Source of the DNA: an uncultured Rhizobiaceae group bacterium
Lineage (GTDB): Bacteria; Pseudomonadota; Alphaproteobacteria; Rhizobiales; Rhizobiaceae
Length of the DNA stretch: 64,000 nt
NCBI GenBank assembly: GCA_937958815.1
Contig: CALGMR010000001.1
Location: forward strand, 32,300 to 96,299
Reading direction: 5' to 3'
Under the pieces are notes generated by a model, which had not been told where the DNA came from, did no database searches, and saw only the letters and a list, made by a program, of their open reading frames with translations. The first letter of the stretch is position 1; every line of letters starts with the position of its first letter. The translations under genes and the position numbers were made by a program. Below, one piece after another: positions 45,668 through 54,683 of this stretch.

Positions 45668-46932
45668 GCACCACAACACCCTCAATTGGTGCAGCTACAA
45701 AAGTTTGGGCTAAAATTGGCGTTCTCTCATTTGGTGGTCCAGCCGCTCAAATCTCGCTTATGCATCGCGAAGTTGTCGATGATCGAAAGTGGTTGTCAGA
45801 ACAACAATTCCTAAATGCCCTTTCATTTTGCATGTTGCTGCCTGGCCCCGAAGCCATGCAATTGGCCACATATGCGGGTTGGCGTTTGCATGGAATTTTG
45901 GGCGGCTTGATCGCGGGCCTACTGTTCGTGCTGCCAGGCGCTTTGGTGATGTTGGCGCTCTCCGTATTGTATGCCGCTTTTGGTCAAGTGCCGTTGGTGG
46001 ACGCACTCTTTCTCGGCATTAAAGCCACGGTGGTGATTGTTGTCATTGAGGCATTATTGAGAGTGTCCAAAAAAGCGCTCCTTAACCGAGCTCACTGGAT
46101 TATTGCAGCATTGGCATTCATCGGCATATTTGCACTCAAAGTCCCCTATCCAATAATCGTCATTTTGGCTGGATTATACGGCTACGCCTTCGCCGAAAGA
46201 TCAACAAATATCAGCACCCCCTCTGCTTTGAAGCAGTCGCCTACCAACTCTTTAAAAACAACAGCACTTTGGCTCGGCATTTGGTTTGCACCATTGCTCG
46301 CACTGCGCTTTGCTTTGCCCGCATCCATTCTCAATGAAATTGGAATCTTCTTTTCGAAATTAGCCGTTGTAACCTTTGGCGGTGCTTACGCAGTTTTGGC
46401 TTACATGGGCCAAGACGTGGTGGAAAACTCCGCATGGCTTACGGCTGGTCAAATGATGGACGGATTGGGCTTAGCGGAAACAACACCGGGCCCACTCATA
46501 TTGGTCACACAATTTGTTGGGTTCATGGCCGCTCACGCCGATGGCGGATATGGCTTAGCCATAGCTGCCACTATCGTCACACTGTGGGCAACATTTGTGC
46601 CGTGTTTCTTATGGATATTCGTTGGCGCGCCCTACATTGATTGGATTTCAACCCGCCCTCGCTTAAAAGGCGCTCTCACTGCCATCACCGCAGCCGTGGT
46701 TGGGGTTATTCTCAACCTATCGATTTGGTTTGCGCTACACGTGTTCTTCACGTCTGTTGAAACGGTGTCTTGGGGCGTCGTGCACACTTCCATGCCTGAT
46801 ATAAGCACCATAAACTGGCGCCCAGTGATTATCGCAATATGTGCAGGCATTGCCATGTTGAAGTTTCACACTGGCATCATCAAAGTTCTTGTTGTTGCTG
46901 CATTTGCAGGATGGGTAACAAGCCTGATTTAA
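45664..46932 (+). CDS. chrA: Chromate transporter, CHR family
   Basis: This 422-residue membrane protein has the duplicated CHR domain: KIGVLSFGGPAAQISLMHRE with LNALSFCMLLPGPEAMQLAT in the first half, and KLAVVTFGGAYAVLAYMGQD with GLAETTPGPLILVTQFVGFM in the second. The PGPE and TPGP segments and the FGG starts are diagnostic. It exports chromate, perhaps with sulfate coupling. Translationally coupled to chrB by ATGA; converges with the MerR gene 2 bp away. Confidence 0.9.
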   Translation: MSTTTPSIGAATKVWAKIGVLSFGGPAAQISLMHREVVDDRKWLSEQQFLNALSFCMLLPGPEAMQLATYAGWRLHGILGGLIAGLLFVLPGALVMLALSVLYAAFGQVPLVDALFLGIKATVVIVVIEALLRVSKKALLNRAHWIIAALAFIGIFALKVPYPIIVILAGLYGYAFAERSTNISTPSALKQSPTNSLKTTALWLGIWFAPLLALRFALPASILNEIGIFFSKLAVVTFGGAYAVLAYMGQDVVENSAWLTAGQMMDGLGLAETTPGPLILVTQFVGFMAAHADGGYGLAIAATIVTLWATFVPCFLWIFVGAPYIDWISTRPRLKGALTAITAAVVGVILNLSIWFALHVFFTSVETVSWGVVHTSMPDISTINWRPVIIAICAGIAMLKFHTGIIKVLVVAAFAGWVTSLI

Positions 46933-46934
46933 AA

Positions 46935-47321
46935 CTACTGATTAACACGCAATTCCGCGAGACGTTCGATGCAGCTTTCTTCAGCCGCATCCATTTCGCG
47001 CATTGTGTCATCAATGTCTTGCCGCTTTTGCTCAAGCTCTTTGCGCTTTTGATTTATGCGCTCAATCATAAGTTTGATCTGCCCTTCTTCTCCCGAAGAG
47101 GCTTTGTAAACTTCAATAATTTCGCGAATTTCTGCAATCGAGAACCCCAGCCGTTTGCCACGCAAAATTTGCTTCAGCAAAACACGGTCAGATGGGCGAA
47201 AAAGACGAGTACGCCCCCGCCGCACGGGTTTGATCAGGCCTTCATCTTCGTAAAAACGGATGGTACGTGTGGATACGTCGAACTCCTTTGTGAGTTCCGT
47301 TATCGTATAAAATTCACGCAT
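46935..47321 (-). CDS. MerR-family regulator, LiuR-like
   Basis: The 128-residue product from ATG 47321 begins MREFYTITELTKEFDVSTRT and continues RFYEDEGLIKPVRRGRTRLF, the helix-turn-helix and wing typical of LiuR, the regulator of branched-chain amino acid and fatty acid degradation in proteobacteria. GFSIAEIREIIEVYKASSGE and the coiled-coil KRKELEQKRQDIDDTMREMD agree with LiuR and lack metal-binding cysteines apart from one C-terminal Cys. It is therefore probably not a regulator of the adjacent chrBA genes. A LiuR-type site lies in its own promoter. Confidence 0.82.
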   Translation of the reverse strand: MREFYTITELTKEFDVSTRTIRFYEDEGLIKPVRRGRTRLFRPSDRVLLKQILRGKRLGFSIAEIREIIEVYKASSGEEGQIKLMIERINQKRKELEQKRQDIDDTMREMDAAEESCIERLAELRVNQ

Positions 47322-47353
47322 ATTAGATCGCCCCACTCAATCACTTCGCCCAC

Positions 47354-47384
47354 ATGTTAGATAATTGATTTACGTAAAAGTCAA
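47354..47384 (-). promoter_or_regulatory. Promoter with LiuR-type operator in a 19-bp spacer
   Basis: On the minus strand TTGACT (47384-47379) and TAACAT (47359-47354) are separated by 19 bases, the over-long spacing typical of MerR-controlled promoters. The spacer holds TTTACGTAAA within the wider inverted repeat TTGATTTACGTAAAAGTCAA (47365-47384 on the plus strand). The TTTACGTAAA core is the kind of site described for LiuR. It is 33-63 bases upstream of the MerR start codon, so it is probably autoregulatory. Confidence 0.65.
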
Positions 47385-47428
47385 TCAGTTCAGTCTAAAT
47401 GTAGTTGATTCAGGCAAGTTACGGACAG

Positions 47429-48832
47429 TTAAATTCCAAACCACCAAGCCGCCAAACCCAAAAAGGCAAAGAAGCCGACAACATCCGTAACGGTGGTGAC
47501 AAACACGCCAGAGGCAATAGCTGGATCTATGCCAAACTTATCCAACGCGATGGGAATGAGGATGCCCGATGCCGCTGCGAAAACCATATTGATAATCATC
47601 GCAAGGCCAATCACAAATCCCAGTGACACATCGCCAAACCAAACCAGAGTGACAAAGCCAATTATCACCGCAAATGCGACGCCGTTCAGCAGACCCACCT
47701 GCAATTCTTTTCGGATGGTGCGTCGCGCATTATAGGTATCAATGTCTTTGGTTGCCAAAGCACGCACCGCCACCGTCATGGTTTGCGTGCCAGCGTTTCC
47801 GCCCATAGACGCCACAATGGGCATGAGAATAGCAAGCGCCACCATTTGCTCGATCGTTGCATCGAACAGACCGATCACCAATGACGCTAGAATGGCCGTC
47901 ACCAAATTGATGCCGAGCCAAACCACGCGAGACCTGGCAATGGCGCGCACACTGTCAGACAGTTCTTCATCGCCCACACCGGCCAGACGCTTGATGTCTT
48001 CGGCGGCCTCTTCTTGAATAACATCCACCACGTCATCGATCGTCAAAACGCCAACCAAGCGGTCATTTTCGTCAACAACCGGTGCAGACAACAAGTCGTA
48101 TTGTTCGAAAATTTGCGCCGCTTCTTCTTGGTCAATTTCTCCACCAATTGGGTGGGCATTGGTTTCGTGAATATCGGCCACAAGCACATCACGCTTCGCG
48201 CGCAACAATGTGTCTAACGGCAACACACCAGCCAGTTTAAAGGTGGGCTCTACTGTAAATATTTCTGAAAACCGTTCGGGTAAATCTTCGCCAGCCCGAA
48301 TGTAGTCGATGGCTTGGCCGACATTCCAAAATGGCGGCACTGCAACGAACTCGGTTTGCATTCGTCGCCCAGCGGTTTCTTCCGGATATTCCAAAGACCG
48401 ACGCAGGCGTATCCGTTCCTGAAACGGAATTTGTGCCAAAATGTCTTCGCGATCACCGCTTTCCAAATCTTCCAGAATATAAACCGCATCATCGGAATCC
48501 AGTTGGCGCACGGCATCAGCCACCTGCGCGTTAGGCATATTTTCCACGATGTCGAGACGGATCGCTTCATCAACTTCGGTCAGCGCGGCAAAATCAAATT
48601 CTCGCCCGGCAAGCTCGACAATTTTGTTGCGGTAGTCTTCCCCAACCGCTTCCAAAATATCGGCCATTTCAGATTCGTGCAGATCACGAACCGAATTCTG
48701 TACGCCCTCTTCCCATTCAGCCTGTGCAGCTTCCAAAAGCGAGGCAACAAATTCTGGGCGCACCACACCATCATCGGTGTAAATACCAGCCGAACTTTGA
48801 GTGTTTTCAATCTGGGGGTCAGCGTCGCTCAT
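47429..48832 (-). CDS. mgtE: Magnesium transporter MgtE
   Basis: This 467-residue protein has an N-terminal helical domain (SEMADILEAVGEDYRNKIVE) at about 45-150, with MQTEFVAVPPFWNVGQAIDY starting a CBS pair (SAPVVDENDRLVGVLTIDDV) to about 285. Five membrane helices follow from LGINLVTAILASLVIGLFDA, with MPIVASMGGNAGTQTMTVAV as the pore motif. CBS domains sense cytosolic Mg2+ and close the channel. The gene lies 113 bp downstream of tRNA-Leu on the same strand. No M-box-like structure fits in the gap. Confidence 0.92.
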   Translation of the reverse strand: MSDADPQIENTQSSAGIYTDDGVVRPEFVASLLEAAQAEWEEGVQNSVRDLHESEMADILEAVGEDYRNKIVELAGREFDFAALTEVDEAIRLDIVENMPNAQVADAVRQLDSDDAVYILEDLESGDREDILAQIPFQERIRLRRSLEYPEETAGRRMQTEFVAVPPFWNVGQAIDYIRAGEDLPERFSEIFTVEPTFKLAGVLPLDTLLRAKRDVLVADIHETNAHPIGGEIDQEEAAQIFEQYDLLSAPVVDENDRLVGVLTIDDVVDVIQEEAAEDIKRLAGVGDEELSDSVRAIARSRVVWLGINLVTAILASLVIGLFDATIEQMVALAILMPIVASMGGNAGTQTMTVAVRALATKDIDTYNARRTIRKELQVGLLNGVAFAVIIGFVTLVWFGDVSLGFVIGLAMIINMVFAAASGILIPIALDKFGIDPAIASGVFVTTVTDVVGFFAFLGLAAWWFGI

Positions 48833-48945
48833 GCAATGGAGCTAACACACCTCAAAGGCACTGCCTACAAGACAAACCAAAAATGCACGTTTTTGACAGA
48901 TGTTCCAAAATGCAAACTTCGATATACCGATCAGTATTGCAAAAA

Positions 48946-49034
48946 TGGTGCGGCCGAGAAGACTCGAACTTCCACGGGATATTATCCCACAGCGACCTCA
49001 ACGCTGCGCGTCTACCAGTTCCGCCACGGCCGCA
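48946..49034 (-). tRNA. tRNA-Leu (GAG anticodon)
   Basis: Read on the minus strand, TGCGGCC opens and GGCCGCA closes a 7-bp acceptor stem, followed by encoded CCA. The anticodon arm GCAGCG-TTGAGGT-CGCTG has GAG. A long variable arm (GTGGGATAATATCCCG region) and GTTCGAGTC T-loop are as in class II leucine tRNAs. Length 89 with CCA. No integrase or attachment repeat is adjacent. Confidence 0.95.
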
Positions 49035-49153
49035 CTTGCCTAGTCGTTTGACTGGTTCGCGGGGTCGTAACAAAAGCCAACCATCCACACAAGCACAAAA
49101 AGCGGTTGGCGCTTGTTTTATCTGGCCTTGTTTTCGCAATGGGTGAATGCCAA

Positions 49154-49882
49154 ATGAGAGCTATGGCAATTCAACGCGCACAACTTTCCAACAACATGCA
49201 GCGCACAGACGATGCGACACCCGTGGAATGGCGCATCAGCGACACGCCCATAGACTACCAAGAAGCGCTTGATGTGATGGAACAGCGCGCGCTGGACATC
49301 GCCAATGGCAAAGCCGCTGAACTCGTTTGGTTGCTGGAACACCCGCCGCTTTATACGGCAGGCACCAGTGCAGACGCGACTGACCTCGTTCAGCCTGATC
49401 GATTTCCCGTCTACAAAACCGGACGTGGCGGACAATACACATATCATGGCCCAGGCCAACGGGTCGCCTACGCGATGCTGGATCTAAAACGCCGTAAACC
49501 AGATGTGCGCGTGTTCGTTTCAACACTGGAACGCTGGACCATCGACACCCTACAGTCCTTTGGCGTGACGGGAGAGCGACGCGAAGACCGTGTCGGCGTA
49601 TGGGTGAAACGCCCTGCCCGCCCCGCACCAGCAGGAGAAGTGGCTGAAGATAAAATTGCAGCTATTGGCATACGTTTGAAGAAATGGGTCTCGCTTCACG
49701 GCATTTCCATCAATGTGGAGCCAGAGCTGGAGCATTTTTCTGGCATCGTTCCCTGTGGTGTCCAAAATCATGGCATCACCAGTTTGGTGGATTTGGGCCT
49801 GCCCGTGACAATGAACGATCTGGATATTGAATTGCGGAAAAACTTTGAAGACCTGTTTGGCCCGACGAAAATCGTAGACTAA
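49154..49882 (+). CDS. lipB: Lipoyl(octanoyl) transferase
   Basis: The core is clear: [38 protein letters not shown] with the conserved [25 protein letters not shown] with the catalytic Lys, and [20 protein letters not shown] with the catalytic Cys. It moves octanoate from ACP to lipoyl domains. The start is not certain: ATGs at 49139, 49154, 49163 and 49196 are all in frame. I chose 49154, about eight bases after GGGTGA, giving 242 residues. The stop overlaps the convergent MocA-like gene by 4 bp. Confidence 0.9.
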   Translation: MRAMAIQRAQLSNNMQRTDDATPVEWRISDTPIDYQEALDVMEQRALDIANGKAAELVWLLEHPPLYTAGTSADATDLVQPDRFPVYKTGRGGQYTYHGPGQRVAYAMLDLKRRKPDVRVFVSTLERWTIDTLQSFGVTGERREDRVGVWVKRPARPAPAGEVAEDKIAAIGIRLKKWVSLHGISINVEPELEHFSGIVPCGVQNHGITSLVDLGLPVTMNDLDIELRKNFEDLFGPTKIVD

Positions 49883-50460
49883 TTTGAAAACGATTCTGGT
49901 GTGTCAAAGTCTTTGGCTGCAGCTAGACCGATTTCGACTTCAATAATCTTCTCGCGATGTGCGTTCATGACGGACCGTGCACCACTGTCCCCTTCGAGCA
50001 GTTTCAAGTCTGCAAAATATTGCACGCCAAACAAAACCGGGTTGCCCCATTCACCTTGGTTGGTTGCAACCACAATGCAATCGTCACTGTCTTGTTTTCG
50101 AAATGCGGAAATGAGAGCATTTATGTGATCGTTGGACAACAATGGCATATCACCCAAAAGGACCATCACATGCGCCAGCCCCTGCAACCGATACAAGCCA
50201 GCGCGAATTGACCCCGCCATACCGTTTGCAAAGTCACCGTTTACGAAGGTTGGAAAATTTTGCGGCAATACAGTTTCAACCTTAGCTGCCTCATGCCCCA
50301 ACACTGCAACAACGTGGTTCAATTCGCTCTCCAATGCGGCATCTACCACATGACGCACCAAAGGTTTTTCTTTCCAGACCTCCAACAATTTGTTGCGCGC
50401 ACCCATGCGGGTGGATTGTCCTGCAGCCAATATGACACCTGAAATAGGGAGCCCTGTCAT
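49879..50460 (-). CDS. MocA/MobA-like nucleotidyltransferase for molybdenum cofactor
   Basis: This 193-residue protein has [20 protein letters not shown] (nucleotide-binding GT-A loop), [18 protein letters not shown] with the metal-binding Asp, and [23 protein letters not shown] with the GD-SGAR segment of molybdenum cofactor cytidylyl- or guanylyltransferases. It would turn Moco into MCD for a xanthine dehydrogenase-family hydroxylase. Its ATG is three bases past the TGA of the MoeA-like gene and in the same frame. GAGAAGG eight bases upstream is a good RBS, so it is made separately. Confidence 0.85.
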   Translation of the reverse strand: MTGLPISGVILAAGQSTRMGARNKLLEVWKEKPLVRHVVDAALESELNHVVAVLGHEAAKVETVLPQNFPTFVNGDFANGMAGSIRAGLYRLQGLAHVMVLLGDMPLLSNDHINALISAFRKQDSDDCIVVATNQGEWGNPVLFGVQYFADLKLLEGDSGARSVMNAHREKIIEVEIGLAAAKDFDTPESFSN

Positions 50461-50463
50461 TGT

Positions 50464-51462
50464 TCAGCCTTCTCGCGGTTGAGGGCGGGATGTGATCTCC
50501 ATCAACAGCCCTCCGACACCGAGACCTGAAATAAAATCATCATCCACGGGCAATTGTGCAAGCAGTCGTTGCAACACCCAATCGAACCCATTTTCTGCCG
50601 GACTGCGCGCGCACCCGGGCGCGCCGATAACGGGTTTTCCCTCAAGCTCGCCCATCATTAGAAGATTGCCAGGATCAACAGGCATTCCAAAGCGCACAAC
50701 TTGCCCGCCAGCTGCTTCGAGTGCGGCAGGAATGACATCTTGCCTGTCGGTGATGGCGGAAGCACCGAACACAATGATAATATCCACACGATTGACCATG
50801 ACCCGCAGGGCTGCCGACAATTCACGCACCTCATGAGCCACGCGCATTTCTTCATTCAACGCGCTGCCTGCAACTGCCAACCGATTGATCAGGATCTCCC
50901 GCGTTTTATCCATGGTGGAGGGTTTCAAAGATGGAAGTTTCGTTCCAATCAACCCAACACGAAATGGCACAGAAGGTGTAAGGCTAAAACTGTCATTAGC
51001 CTTTGTATGTGCCAACACCATATCCAGCACTGATTGAGGGACAGCAAATGGGATGATTTTCACCGTAGCGACCATCCGTCCAGCTTCTACAAAAACGCCG
51101 TTGTTCAATGTGGCGAGAGTGATGTCTGGCGAAATTCGGTTGAGCGAATTGATGGCATCAACATCTGCATGAAAAATTCCAGCATTGGTGGCATAAAAGT
51201 TTACCCGCCCCGTGAACGCTTGCTTTTGTTCGATAGAAGGAGATGACAATTCATCAGCGAGGAGCTTTGCTGCTTCATCTTCGCCAACGTCGCGATCGTC
51301 CAATTGTGCAACGATAACATCGTCAATGTTTTCAGCTTTCAAGTCGGCAATATCATCACTGGTGAGCAAATGGCCTTTCTTCAAAACACGATTTGCCAAG
51401 GCCAATTTATGAGCAAGAACCGTCCCTTGCGCGTCTCCGACGTTGACTGAACCGAACTTCAC
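50464..51462 (-). CDS. MoeA-like molybdopterin-binding protein
   Basis: At 332 residues it has VNVGDAQGTVLAHKLALANR at the N-terminus and a MoCF-binding (MoeA/MogA-type) domain in the second half: FRVGLIGTKLPSLKPSTMDK, DIIIVFGASAITDRQDVIPA and FGMPVDPGNLLMMGELEGKP. In many relatives this domain and a MocA-like transferase form a single ~530-residue protein; here a TGA splits them. Its ATG overlaps the second XdhC-family gene's stop by 4 bp. It probably presents the pyranopterin to the nucleotidyltransferase. Confidence 0.82.
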   Translation of the reverse strand: MKFGSVNVGDAQGTVLAHKLALANRVLKKGHLLTSDDIADLKAENIDDVIVAQLDDRDVGEDEAAKLLADELSSPSIEQKQAFTGRVNFYATNAGIFHADVDAINSLNRISPDITLATLNNGVFVEAGRMVATVKIIPFAVPQSVLDMVLAHTKANDSFSLTPSVPFRVGLIGTKLPSLKPSTMDKTREILINRLAVAGSALNEEMRVAHEVRELSAALRVMVNRVDIIIVFGASAITDRQDVIPAALEAAGGQVVRFGMPVDPGNLLMMGELEGKPVIGAPGCARSPAENGFDWVLQRLLAQLPVDDDFISGLGVGGLLMEITSRPQPREG

Positions 51463-52157
51463 TTTGAAGCGCCCAAAACAGATTGATTGCGCAATTTCTC
51501 AATAATCTCGGCCATAATCGCTACGGCAATTTCGGCTGGAGTGGCAGCCCCTATATCAAGGCCAATCGGCGAGTGAATCGTATCAATCGCGTTTTGATCA
51601 ACACCCGCATCCAACAATCGAGCAACACGTTTGGCATGAGTTTTACGACTGCCCAAAGCACCCACATAAAAGCAGCCAGCCTCCAACGCCGCTTTCAATG
51701 GAAAATCATCAATTTTGGGATCGTGTGTCACCGCAACAAGTGCCGTGAAAGGGTCGAGTAAGGTGGCATTCAATATTTCTTCTGGCCAGTCTGCGTGCAG
51801 CGAATAACCTTCAAAACGCTCTGGCGTGGCAAATGCTGTGCGGGGATCAACAATCGTAAGATCAAACTCACAAGCCTTTGCAATCGGCGCAAGTGCCTGT
51901 GTGATATGCACCGCCCCAATAACAACCAAACGAACAGATGGAATATACACCTGAATGAAATGATCACCTTGTGGCGTTTCTTCAACTCCCGATTTTCCCG
52001 ATGTCAAACGGGCTGAAATTTGCGGCTCAAGGCTATCACCCGTCACTTCCGTGGACAGCAAAAGCCGCTTTTTGCCAGTTTCAAGCTCCGTTATCACGGC
52101 CACAGGTCTGCGCGCCGCTCGAGCTTCGTTCAGCGATGTGAGCAAAGACCGATCCAT
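51459..52157 (-). CDS. XdhC/CoxI family protein, Rossmann-domain type
   Basis: The 232-residue protein has an N-terminal segment (EARAARRPVAVITELETGKK) related to XdhC_CoxI, then the XdhC Rossmann half: LVVIGAVHITQALAPIAKAC, FDLTIVDPRTAFATPERFEG, and VAVTHDPKIDDFPLKAALEA and GALGSRKTHAKRVARLLDAG. XdhC proteins hold the sulfurated Moco and insert it into xanthine dehydrogenase/CO dehydrogenase-type enzymes. It shares one base with the preceding XdhC gene (TAATG). Confidence 0.85.
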   Translation of the reverse strand: MDRSLLTSLNEARAARRPVAVITELETGKKRLLLSTEVTGDSLEPQISARLTSGKSGVEETPQGDHFIQVYIPSVRLVVIGAVHITQALAPIAKACEFDLTIVDPRTAFATPERFEGYSLHADWPEEILNATLLDPFTALVAVTHDPKIDDFPLKAALEAGCFYVGALGSRKTHAKRVARLLDAGVDQNAIDTIHSPIGLDIGAATPAEIAVAIMAEIIEKLRNQSVLGASK

Positions 52158-52492
52158 TAAGTTGTCACTGGCTCCACATACACTTTGATACGACCGCCAC
52201 AGGACAAGCCCACTTCCCAGGCTGTTTCGTCTGCAACACCGAATTCCAGCATTGTTGGTTTGCCACTTTCAATAGCATCAACCGCATCAAACACCACGGC
52301 ACCCTCCACACAACCACCGGATACCGAGCCTTCAAAATTGCCTTCACTGTCGATCACCAAATGGCTGCCCGTTGGGCGTGGCGCAGACCCCCAAGTTTCC
52401 ACCACCGTTGCAATGGCGATTTTACGGCCTTCATTCACCCAGTTTTGAGCGACCATCAAAGCATCAAATTTTTCAAAAGAGGTCTCGGTCAT
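52157..52492 (-). CDS. XdhC/CoxI family protein, short N-terminal-domain type
   Basis: This 111-residue protein consists of the XdhC_CoxI domain alone: ATVVETWGSAPRPTGSHLVI, GNFEGSVSGGCVEGAVVFDA and VGLSCGGRIKVYVEP. The Cys of SGGCVEG and of LSCGG are the conserved ones, possibly ligating molybdenum or passing sulfur. Together with the Rossmann-type neighbour it makes up what is one polypeptide in enteric XdhC. The 30-bp gap to the VWA gene keeps it in the same operon. Confidence 0.88.
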   Translation of the reverse strand: MTETSFEKFDALMVAQNWVNEGRKIAIATVVETWGSAPRPTGSHLVIDSEGNFEGSVSGGCVEGAVVFDAVDAIESGKPTMLEFGVADETAWEVGLSCGGRIKVYVEPVTT

Positions 52493-52522
52493 GGTTTCAA
52501 TCTACCCGTGATTTTTCATCAA

Positions 52523-53722
52523 TCAACGTTTCGTTTCGCCCAACGCAGAACAAATATCCGCAAGAGAATTTAGAGAATGAACTGTGCGGAAATCATCGAC
52601 GAACGGAAGCATAGTTTTCACCCCCGCCGCGCGCGGTTCAAAACCATCAAACCGTAACAATGGGTTTAGCCAGATCAACCTGCGGCAAGATTTTTGCAAA
52701 CGCTCCATCTCTTTGGCCAGTTGCTCCATCTCTAACTCGTCAGCGGCACGTTCCAGACCATCGGTAATCAGCAAGACGACAGCACCTTGTCCCAAGACGC
52801 GGCGCCCCCATTGACGATTGAATTCGTGCAAAGTGGCGCCAATACGTGTGCCCCCTTCCCAATCAACCACCTGCCCTGCCACATCGTCGAGCGCTTCATC
52901 AGGGTCTTTGTTGCGCAAAGCACGTGTTACATTGGTTAAACGCGTGCCAAACAAGAACGTGTGGACCCGCTTGCGTTTGTCTGTGAGCGCGTGGAGGAAG
53001 TGTAAGAAGATACGCGAATACTGGCTCATGGAACCGGATATATCCGCCAACACCACCAAAGGTGGTTGCACCAATCGCGGCTCTTTGAAGCTTGGCAACA
53101 TAAGGTCACCGCCCGTCGCCATGCTTTTGCGCATGACTGCTCGCGCATCGAACATGGTGCCTTTGTTGGAGGTGCGAAAGCGGCGCGTTTTCACACGATC
53201 TATGGGCAGCCGAAGGTTTTGAATTTCTGCACGCGCGTGTGCAAATTCATCTGCAGACATTTGCGCAAAGTCTTTTCCACGCAGCACTTCTTTTGCACTC
53301 ATGGAAAAAGACGCATCAATTTCCAGCTCAGGTTTTTCCTGTATTTCTTTCTCGCCATTGTCTTGAAACAGGGCTTCCGCCACCCGCGACTGACCAGCCT
53401 TTGGCTTGGCAGCAGGTTCACTTGGATTGGCCACGGGCGAGAACATGGCGATCATTTTCTCAACCAGATCGCGTGAGCGCCAATAAAGTTTGAACGCTTC
53501 GTCAAAAACGGGGTGGTCTTCTTTGCGGGTCACAAAAACGCAGTGCAATGTCCAATAAAGATCATCACGATCACCAAGCCCTGCAGCTTCTACGGCGCGC
53601 ACCGCGTCGACAACACTGGAGGGGCCAAGCCTCAGACCCGCATCGCGCAATGTTCGCGCAAAATATAAAATATTCTCTGGCAGCCGTCCGCCTATCGCAG
53701 TTTCTGATTGGGTCTCAGCCAC
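52523..53722 (-). CDS. VWA-domain CoxE-like protein
   Basis: I take a GTG at 53722 (399 residues), because VAETQSETAIGGRLPENILY matches other CoxE starts. The alternative GTG at 53758 overlaps the MoxR gene by 23 bp. ARTLRDAGLRLGPSSVVDAV begins the family domain. LVVLADISGSMSQYSRIFLH near residue 230 is the MIDAS motif (DxSxS) of a von Willebrand A domain, and DWEGGTRIGATLHEFNRQWG and ITDGLERA finish it. CoxE-type proteins work with a MoxR ATPase to mature or activate molybdenum hydroxylases. Confidence 0.85.
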   Translation of the reverse strand: MAETQSETAIGGRLPENILYFARTLRDAGLRLGPSSVVDAVRAVEAAGLGDRDDLYWTLHCVFVTRKEDHPVFDEAFKLYWRSRDLVEKMIAMFSPVANPSEPAAKPKAGQSRVAEALFQDNGEKEIQEKPELEIDASFSMSAKEVLRGKDFAQMSADEFAHARAEIQNLRLPIDRVKTRRFRTSNKGTMFDARAVMRKSMATGGDLMLPSFKEPRLVQPPLVVLADISGSMSQYSRIFLHFLHALTDKRKRVHTFLFGTRLTNVTRALRNKDPDEALDDVAGQVVDWEGGTRIGATLHEFNRQWGRRVLGQGAVVLLITDGLERAADELEMEQLAKEMERLQKSCRRLIWLNPLLRFDGFEPRAAGVKTMLPFVDDFRTVHSLNSLADICSALGETKR

Positions 53723-53735
53723 GTGCGCCAGCCAA

Positions 53736-54683
53736 TCAAACCGACGGCATTCCAGCACCCGCTATGGCACCAGAACTGCGAGCTTCAGATTTAATGTGTT
53801 CTAGGATTTCAGCGCCTTCACTGCCCTTTATCTGCGCAATATCATCTTGATATTTCAGCAAAACACCAAGAGTGTCCGATATGGCCTGCGGATCAAGCGC
53901 AACTTTGTCCAGCTCCATCAAAGCCGTGGCCCAATCCAATGTTTCGGCAATTCCTGGGTTTTTGAACAACTCTTTTGTGCGTAGTTTTTGAACGTAAGCC
54001 ACAATTTCCTGGCTGAGTGTTTCGTCTGCACCCGGAACCTTTTTCCGCACAATATCCAGTTCCCGTTCTGCATCTGGATAATCAACCCAATGATAGAGGC
54101 AGCGACGCTTCAAAGCATCGTGAATTTCGCGGGTGCGATTGGTCGTCACAATTACAATTGGCGGCTCTTTCGCCTTGATTGTCCCAAGCTCGGGTATGGT
54201 CACTTGATAGTCTGACAACACTTCAAGCAAGAAGGCTTCAAAGGCTTCGTCCGTTCTGTCCAACTCATCAATCAATAAGACTGGAGCAACGCCTTCTACC
54301 TGTTGCAAGGCTTGCAACAACGGGCGCCGGATCAAAAAACGCTCGGAAAAAACTCCGTCCTCCATGGCAGCTTTGTTGGTATCACCCGAAGCCTCACGCA
54401 TACGGATTTCCACCATTTGCGCGGCATAGTTCCATTCATAAACAGCGGAGGAAACGTCCAAACCTTCATAGCATTGCAGACGAATGAGAGGTCGTTTCAA
54501 TTGTTCAGCCAACACTTTGGCGATTTCAGTTTTCCCGACACCAGCCTCCCCTTCCAGGAAAAGCGGACGTTTCAATTTCAACGAAAGATACAAAACAGTG
54601 GCAAGCGAACGATCGGCCACATAGTCAGCAGCGTTCAACAAGTCGAGTGTGGCGTCGATTGAACTTGGAATATTTGAAGTCAT
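53736..54683 (-). CDS. MoxR/CoxD-family AAA+ ATPase
   Basis: The 315-residue product has PLFLEGEAGVGKTEIAKVLA (Walker A near residue 45), LLIDELDRTDEAFEAFLLEV (Walker B), IVTTNRTREIHDALKRRCLY (sensor 1 and Arg finger) and the MoxR lid domain. YEGLDVSSAVYEWNYAAQM is typical of CoxD. It is the first gene of the leftward maturation operon and should partner the VWA protein as a chelatase-like pair. 327 bp upstream separate it from the LysE gene. Confidence 0.9.
   Translation of the reverse strand: MTSNIPSSIDATLDLLNAADYVADRSLATVLYLSLKLKRPLFLEGEAGVGKTEIAKVLAEQLKRPLIRLQCYEGLDVSSAVYEWNYAAQMVEIRMREASGDTNKAAMEDGVFSERFLIRRPLLQALQQVEGVAPVLLIDELDRTDEAFEAFLLEVLSDYQVTIPELGTIKAKEPPIVIVTTNRTREIHDALKRRCLYHWVDYPDAERELDIVRKKVPGADETLSQEIVAYVQKLRTKELFKNPGIAETLDWATALMELDKVALDPQAISDTLGVLLKYQDDIAQIKGSEGAEILEHIKSEARSSGAIAGAGMPSV

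Noticed and set aside
46935..47321. MerR regulator as a chromate-responsive regulator of chrBA
   Set aside because: The protein resembles LiuR in both halves and lacks a metal-binding cysteine set; its operator is of LiuR type and faces its own gene.
48833..48945. Magnesium riboswitch before mgtE
   Set aside because: The gap to the tRNA gene is only 113 bp and shows no extended M-box-like pairing.
48946..49034. tRNA-Leu as an attachment site of an integrated element
   Set aside because: No integrase and no repeat of the tRNA 3' end were found on either side; neighbours are housekeeping genes.
50461..50466. TGA at the MoeA-like/MocA-like junction as a selenocysteine codon
   Set aside because: The second gene has its own RBS and ATG and no SECIS-like hairpin follows; neither domain is known to use selenocysteine.
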